From NCBI GenBank assembly GCA_003020985.1, contig PXRM01000014.1, forward strand, positions 62,001-126,000: 64,000 nt of DNA, written 5' to 3'. Positions 59,816-64,000 of the stretch are shown piece by piece; position 1 is the first letter of the stretch; each line of letters starts with the position of its first letter. This DNA comes from Halobacteriales archaeon QS_4_70_19. GTDB taxonomy: Archaea > Halobacteriota > Halobacteria > Halobacteriales > Haloarculaceae. Position numbers and translations under genes: made by a program. Below the pieces are notes generated by a model. That model was not told the origin of the DNA. It was given only the letters and a program-made list of their open reading frames with translations, and did no database searches.

Positions 59816-61111
59816 TCAGCGACGGACGTAGAGTACGCCACCACAGAGGGCGGCCAGGCCGCCGAAGGCCGCGAGCACGGCGAACAGCGCGGCGTCGTTG
59901 GCGTACGTGAGGACGCCGCCGGCGACGGCCCCGCCCAGCGCCCCCACGCCGAACACGCCGAGGTAGGTGTAGCCGTACGAGAGTCCACGGGCGCCGGCCG
60001 GCGTGTACTCCGCGACGGTCGCCTGGTAGAACGGCTGGACGACGAACAGGAAGAAGCCGACGAGCGCGCACATGACCACGAGCGGGCCCAGGCCCAGCGT
60101 GGCGACGGGAAGGAAGAGCACGGCGAACACCGCGAGCGCGCCGTAGCCGCCGAGCAGCCCCAGTTCCACCGGGAGCAGGTCCGTCAACCGACCGCCCGCG
60201 TACTGGCCGGCAACCCCGACCATCAGCAGGCCGACGTAGAAGTACCGCTGTGGCGCGAGTTCGCGTCCGGCGAATTCGACGGGGGCGAGCGACGGGAACT
60301 CCCCGAGAATCTCGGGCAGGAAGGTGAGCAGTCCCCGGTAGTAGAGCCCGGAGAGCATCACGGCGGCGAACACGAGGACGAAGGCGCCGCCGAACAGGAG
60401 CCGCGAGTCCGCGAGGAACTCCGAGAACGACGAGACGGACCCGGAGGCCCGCGCGTCGGCCGCTTCGTCCTCCTCGTCCGCCCCGCCGTCGGTCGCGGTC
60501 CCGGCGTCGACGGCGGCCGTCTCGTCGACGTTGATGCGCGCGGCGGCGACGGCAGCGACGAGCGCCGGGACCGCCAGCAACCCCACGACGGCTCGCCAGT
60601 CGCCGAGACCGAACAGCAGCAGTGCCGTCGCGAGCGGGCCGAGCGCGATGCCGACGTTGCCGGCGACGCCGTGGTAGGCGAACGCCGAGCCACGCTCCTC
60701 GACGCCCTTCGAGATGAGCGCCAGCCCCGAGGGGTGGTAGACGGAGGCGGCGACGCCCCAGACGGCGAGCGCGAACGCGACCGCCACCAGCGACGGGGAG
60801 ACCGCCAGCAGGAGGAAGGAGAGCCCCATCCCCACCAGGCAGGCGAGGATGAGCCGGCGGGAGCCGTAGGCGTCCGCCAGCACGCCGCCGGGGAGCGCAC
60901 CGAGGCCGAACGGGGCGTACCCCACCGTGAGCACCACGCCCATCACGAACCCCGTGACCGCGAACGTGCCGGTCGGGAGCGCCACCTCGGTGAACGTGGC
61001 CTGCCACACGGGAAGCAACAGCGGGAGCGACAGCTCGTACGTGTGCACCATCGCGTGGGCGACCATCACCAGCCCCGTGATCGCCCGGTCGTTCCGGTTC
61101 ACGTCTCCCAC
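59816..61111 (-). CDS. Major facilitator superfamily transporter
   Basis: 431 aa from a GTG at 61111. Twelve helices: LVMVAHAMVHTYELSLPLLLPVW is helix 1 and GLGALPGGVLADAYGSRRLIL holds the MFS signature between helices 2 and 3. An acidic cytoplasmic loop (DAGTATDGGADEEDEAAD) of 40 residues lies between the two halves, and the second half ends LAALCGGVLYVRR. The substrate is unknown; the AYHGVAGNVGIALGPLA helix suggests an anion/proton or drug symporter class. It ends 52 bp before the start of the TrmJ-like gene on the same strand. Confidence 0.88.
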   Translation of the reverse strand: MGDVNRNDRAITGLVMVAHAMVHTYELSLPLLLPVWQATFTEVALPTGTFAVTGFVMGVVLTVGYAPFGLGALPGGVLADAYGSRRLILACLVGMGLSFLLLAVSPSLVAVAFALAVWGVAASVYHPSGLALISKGVEERGSAFAYHGVAGNVGIALGPLATALLLFGLGDWRAVVGLLAVPALVAAVAAARINVDETAAVDAGTATDGGADEEDEAADARASGSVSSFSEFLADSRLLFGGAFVLVFAAVMLSGLYYRGLLTFLPEILGEFPSLAPVEFAGRELAPQRYFYVGLLMVGVAGQYAGGRLTDLLPVELGLLGGYGALAVFAVLFLPVATLGLGPLVVMCALVGFFLFVVQPFYQATVAEYTPAGARGLSYGYTYLGVFGVGALGGAVAGGVLTYANDAALFAVLAAFGGLAALCGGVLYVRR

Positions 61112-61638
61112 TCCGTCGCCGCCGGCTTCAACACGTCGCTTCGTCAGCTACGCGAGCCGGAGGTGACCCTGGCTCTGTCGTCGCAGCCACGGGGGACACG
61201 TTCGCGCCCGTCTCGACCGCTGCAACCCGACGTTCGCGGCGTATCCGACTCGTAACTTACGAAGATGGTATCGAGCGGGCACACAGCAGGTACGAGTCGT
61301 CACTGTGGGACTTATCAGTCGTATCTGGAAGGCACTTTACATGAACGACGGTCAAAATCATGATAGATATGGCAGGTTGCTACGATCTCGCCGATTGAGC
61401 CGGTAACTCAGTAATCTTATCCCCATATATTCTATTATCCGCATATTCTATCTACCTTCCTTACTCAGCTATTGTGTGGACGTATCTCAGTTTCCGGTCG
61501 TCGCGAACGGTCGGATAGCCGGCCACAGGGAGCCCATCGTTCCCCGGTCGCCGCTCCCGCCGTACCGGTCGAGCGACACGTGTCGACCAGTCCGGGGTGG
61601 GCCACAAACACCAAACGGTGGCCGCGTGAACCGCCGGT
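61112..61638. other. 527-bp divergent intergenic region, AT-rich in the middle
   Basis: Between two divergent genes. Nucleotides 61255-61460 are markedly AT-rich compared with the window and contain several TATA-like words (CCCATATATTC, CATATTC). I see no RNA gene or ORF with coding character. The OCD-family gene starts 180 bp after this region. A regulatory or transferred patch cannot be excluded. Confidence 0.4.
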
Positions 61639-62643
61639 ATGACCGACACGGAGGTGTTGTTCCTGCGGAGCGACGAGCTGTCCGACCTCGCCACGCCGGC
61701 CGAGTACGTCGAGGCCGTCCGCGAGGGGTACCGCGAGGTCGGGGAGGGTGCGGCGGCCGAGCCCCGGACGAAACTGGTGAACCAGTCGCCGCCGGGGATG
61801 CTGACGGGCTACATGGCCGTCCTCCCGGGGATGGGAGCCATGGGCGGGTACATGTACGCGGCCGGGTTCAGCGACCGCGACGCCCACTTCTTCCTGCCGC
61901 TGTTCGACGCCGAGAGCGGCCGGCCGAAGGCGCTCTTGGACGGGGCCTCCCTCAACCCGTTCAAGACGGGTGCCGCGGGCGGGGTGGCGGTCGACGAACT
62001 CGCCCGCCCGGACGCGACGGCCCTCGCGCTGTTCGGGTCCGGGGCGCAGGCCCGCGGGCAACTGCGCGCGGCCGTGGCCGTCCGGGACCTGGAGACGGTG
62101 GAGGTGTACTCGCCGACGAAGGAGCACCGCGAGGGGTTCGCGGCGGAGATGAACGAGCAGTTGACCGCCTCGGTCGCGGCGGTCGCCTCGCCCGACGCCG
62201 CCGTCGAGGGGGCCGACATCGTCGTGACGGCGACGGACGCGAGCGACCCCGTCTTCGACGAGGAGATGCTGGAGGAGGGGACCCACGTCACCGTGATGGG
62301 GCAGTACGACGCCGACAAGCGGGAGGTCGATGCGACCGCGGTCGAACGGGCGACGTACGTGCCGGATCTCCGGGCCCGCGCCCACCAGGACGCCGGCGCG
62401 TTCCTGCAGGCCGTCGAGGAGGGCGTGATCGGTGAGGACCACATCCACGCCGAACTCGGGGAGGTCGTCGCAGGGGCGGCCGAGGGCCGGACCGACCGCA
62501 CGGAGATCACCCTCTTCGACTCCGGCGGGACGGGCGTCGAGACCGTGGCCGCGGCCCAGATGCTGTACGAGAACGCTCGCGACGAGGGACTGGGTGAACT
62601 CGTCGACTTCGCACCCGCGAGCGAGGCGCTCACCGGAGAGTAG
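61639..62643 (+). CDS. Ornithine cyclodeaminase / mu-crystallin family dehydrogenase
   Basis: 334 aa. The family members are NAD(P)-dependent alanine dehydrogenases, ornithine cyclodeaminases or ketimine reductases. Recognisable blocks: EPRTKLVNQSPPGMLTGYMAVLPGM, GRPKALLDGASLNPFKTGAAGGVAVDELA, Rossmann loop LALFGSGAQARGQLRAAVAV, SPTKEHREGFAAEMNEQ and DIVVTATDASDPVFDEEMLEEGTHV, then HAELGEVVAGAAEGRTDRTEITLFDSGGTGVE near the end. The Lys in the PPGM/AVLPG region and Asp in FDSGG are likely catalytic. Substrate not determined; L-alanine dehydrogenase is the archaeal precedent. Confidence 0.9.
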   Translation: MTDTEVLFLRSDELSDLATPAEYVEAVREGYREVGEGAAAEPRTKLVNQSPPGMLTGYMAVLPGMGAMGGYMYAAGFSDRDAHFFLPLFDAESGRPKALLDGASLNPFKTGAAGGVAVDELARPDATALALFGSGAQARGQLRAAVAVRDLETVEVYSPTKEHREGFAAEMNEQLTASVAAVASPDAAVEGADIVVTATDASDPVFDEEMLEEGTHVTVMGQYDADKREVDATAVERATYVPDLRARAHQDAGAFLQAVEEGVIGEDHIHAELGEVVAGAAEGRTDRTEITLFDSGGTGVETVAAAQMLYENARDEGLGELVDFAPASEALTGE

Positions 62644-62733
62644 CGTCGGAGTCGGTCCCGGGGGAGGGACCGGGAAGCAGACACGGAACGGCCGGGGCCG
62701 GGGTGGCACGCGGACGGCTCCGGCCGGGGGGAC

Positions 62734-62994
62734 CTACGCTTCGGTGGACCCGGCCTCGGCCCCGCCGACGGCGTCCGGGGCGGTCGTGCGGGACAGCGGC
62801 CGCGGCGTCTCGACGACCCGCGTCGCGAATCGCACCACGACGTACGGGAGGAGGACGAGCGTCAGCGGCAGCAGCGTCGCCGCAGCGACCGCGCCGAGGA
62901 GGGCAGGCGCGACGAGCGCCATCAGCCCCAGCCAGCCGGCGACGAGCAGGACGGTGCCGCCCACGATCAGGCGGCGCGTGTGTGAGGGCGTCAT
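62734..62994 (-). CDS. Small membrane protein
   Basis: 86 aa with two tightly adjacent hydrophobic stretches, LIVGGTVLLVAGWLGLMALV and LGAVAAATLLPLTLVLLPYVVV, connected by a Pro/Ala turn, then an Arg/Thr-rich cytoplasmic tail. The ATG at 62994 begins MTPSHTRRL. No family recognised. It might be in the same transcription unit as the presenilin-like gene upstream on the same strand, 119 bp apart. Confidence 0.6.
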   Translation of the reverse strand: MTPSHTRRLIVGGTVLLVAGWLGLMALVAPALLGAVAAATLLPLTLVLLPYVVVRFATRVVETPRPLSRTTAPDAVGGAEAGSTEA

Positions 62995-63112
62995 TGGGGA
63001 CCACCGGGGAGCGTCTCCCCGCGACCACCGCTACGGGACGATGAGTGAAAAGTATAATCTGAAGGACATTTCTGTAGGCGAAGTTACTGAAATTCGCTTC
63101 ACCGACCGGGCG

Positions 63113-64000
63113 TCAGAGATACGGCGCGAGGCCGAGCGCCTGGACGAGCGGGATGCCGGCCGCGAGCGCGCCGACGAGGTACCCGCCGATGGCACCCCCG
63201 TTGAGGAGCGGCAGGCCAGCGTGGGCCCGCCCCTGCATCACGAAGTACATGAGCACGAGCAGGCCGAGGTTCGTCCCGACGATGGCCGTCAGCGCCGGGA
63301 GCGTCAGCGCGATGCCCGGGACCAGCGAGGAGACGCCGACGGGCGCGAAGAAGCCCGCCGAGGCGACGAGGACCGCGGGCATCACCGCGTCGCCCAGGCC
63401 GATAAAGAACGCGTCGCGCTCGTCGTCGGGGGCAGGGGTCGTAGCCTCGTCGCCGCCCCCGTCGGCCATCGCGGCGTCGTCCTCGTCCGCCGGATCCGCA
63501 CCCTCGTCGGTCCCGGTGTCGTCCTCCGCGCTCTCGGCGGGCGGTGCCTCGTCGAGGAACGAGTACGAGAGCGACAGCGGGACGACCAGCACCACGGGCA
63601 CCTTCAGGTCCATCACCCCCTCCGCGAGCGTGAGCATGTGCTCCGTGCCGTAGACGCTGATGGCGTCGTACACCGCGAGGACGACGAGGAGGACGAGCGC
63701 AGGGAGGACACCGAAGTTGATGCCGAACAGTCCGGCCGCCCCGGCCCCCATGACGACGCCGGCGGCGTCGATGACGTACCACTCCGGGTGGACCCACAGC
63801 GCGACCGTGACGAGGCCGGCGAGGGCGACGGCGGGGGCGAACGCCGCCAGTCCCGGCAGCGGCGCCGCCGGCAGCAGCACCGCGAAGACGTAGAAGGAGA
63901 GGTAGCCCGACGAGACCACGAGGACGGCGCGGATGACGCGGTCGCCGCCGTACCTGAACGCCCCCAGCATCACGACCGTCGCGACGAGGATGGCACCGAC
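63113..64000 (-). CDS. Presenilin-like intramembrane aspartyl protease (PSH), N-terminus beyond window
   Basis: At least 295 residues; the 5' end lies beyond base 64000, since the frame continues upstream of the first internal ATG at 63973 without stop. The family catalytic pair is present: the YD motif in VVLAVYDAISVYGTEHM and GLGD in FFIGLGDAVMP, with the third conserved PAL-like region near LPLLNGGAIGGYL. A 60-residue acidic loop (EDDTGTDEGADPADEDDAAM) lies between the two catalytic helices, as in other haloarchaeal PSH. It is expected to cleave transmembrane helices of membrane proteins. Function in archaea is unproven. Confidence 0.88.
   Translation of the reverse strand, partial: VGAILVATVVMLGAFRYGGDRVIRAVLVVSSGYLSFYVFAVLLPAAPLPGLAAFAPAVALAGLVTVALWVHPEWYVIDAAGVVMGAGAAGLFGINFGVLPALVLLVVLAVYDAISVYGTEHMLTLAEGVMDLKVPVVLVVPLSLSYSFLDEAPPAESAEDDTGTDEGADPADEDDAAMADGGGDEATTPAPDDERDAFFIGLGDAVMPAVLVASAGFFAPVGVSSLVPGIALTLPALTAIVGTNLGLLVLMYFVMQGRAHAGLPLLNGGAIGGYLVGALAAGIPLVQALGLAPYL

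Overview
The window is a chromosomal segment of a halophilic archaeon (class Halobacteria). The evidence is the very high GC content, strongly acidic proteins, Tat signal peptides on most exported proteins, leaderless or near-leaderless genes with TATA-like boxes about 25-30 nt upstream, and many families typical of this class: HalOD1, HTH_10 bacterio-opsin-activator-type regulators, archaeosortase A, GatE, class I LysRS, archaeal PyrH, FEN1, diphthine synthase, Trm5, presenilin-like protease, DUF5786 and DUF7123. There is no rRNA, CRISPR array, integrase or prophage.

Layout: 0.1-8 kb holds a Tat-exported metallophosphoesterase, an IS200/IS605-type remnant, fen1, a PLP aminotransferase, an ABC1/UbiB kinase with a small heat-shock protein, and a NYN-domain protein. 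8-20 kb holds a CPA1 Na+/H+ antiporter, a broken SDR next to a regulator-like fragment, gcvT, fumC, a frameshifted DUF4395 gene, a giant beta-helix/CARDB surface protein, gatE and moeA1. 21-27 kb is the most distinctive block: two paralogous Tat-exported proteins of a family I do not recognise flank an HTTM-domain membrane protein, and two tandem archaeosortase A paralogues follow. 27-34 kb holds dphB, a GNAT enzyme, DUF3054, trm5, tRNA-Thr(CGT), and several small proteins and regulators. 34-49 kb holds a Tat-exported CocE-type hydrolase, frameshifted alaX, DUF2071, two NAD(P)-dependent proteins, two-component-free regulators, an MFS transporter, a PGF-CTERM-like secreted protein, a cupin, the pyrH-lysS pair, a MobB-MoaE fusion and DUF7123. 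49-52 kb holds a GMC dehydrogenase with its Tat-bearing subunit. 52-57 kb is the trpCBA operon followed, after a 0.7 kb stretch of mobile-element debris, by the ADTH synthase that starts the archaeal aromatic pathway. 57-64 kb holds a damaged moeA2, a SpoU/TrmJ methyltransferase, an MFS transporter, an ornithine-cyclodeaminase-family enzyme and the C-terminal part of a presenilin-like protease.

An unusual theme is the number of damaged genes in otherwise housekeeping DNA: alaX, moeA2, DUF4395 and a small membrane-protein gene each carry a frameshift, trpA lacks a short in-frame segment, an SDR and a regulator-like fragment are joined head to head, and the MobB half of MobB-MoaE has lost its P-loop. 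Some may be sequencing or assembly errors (three are 1-nt events, two of them in homopolymers); others (moeA2, trpA, SDR) look like real small deletions. All functions are inferred from reading the sequence; no database search was run.
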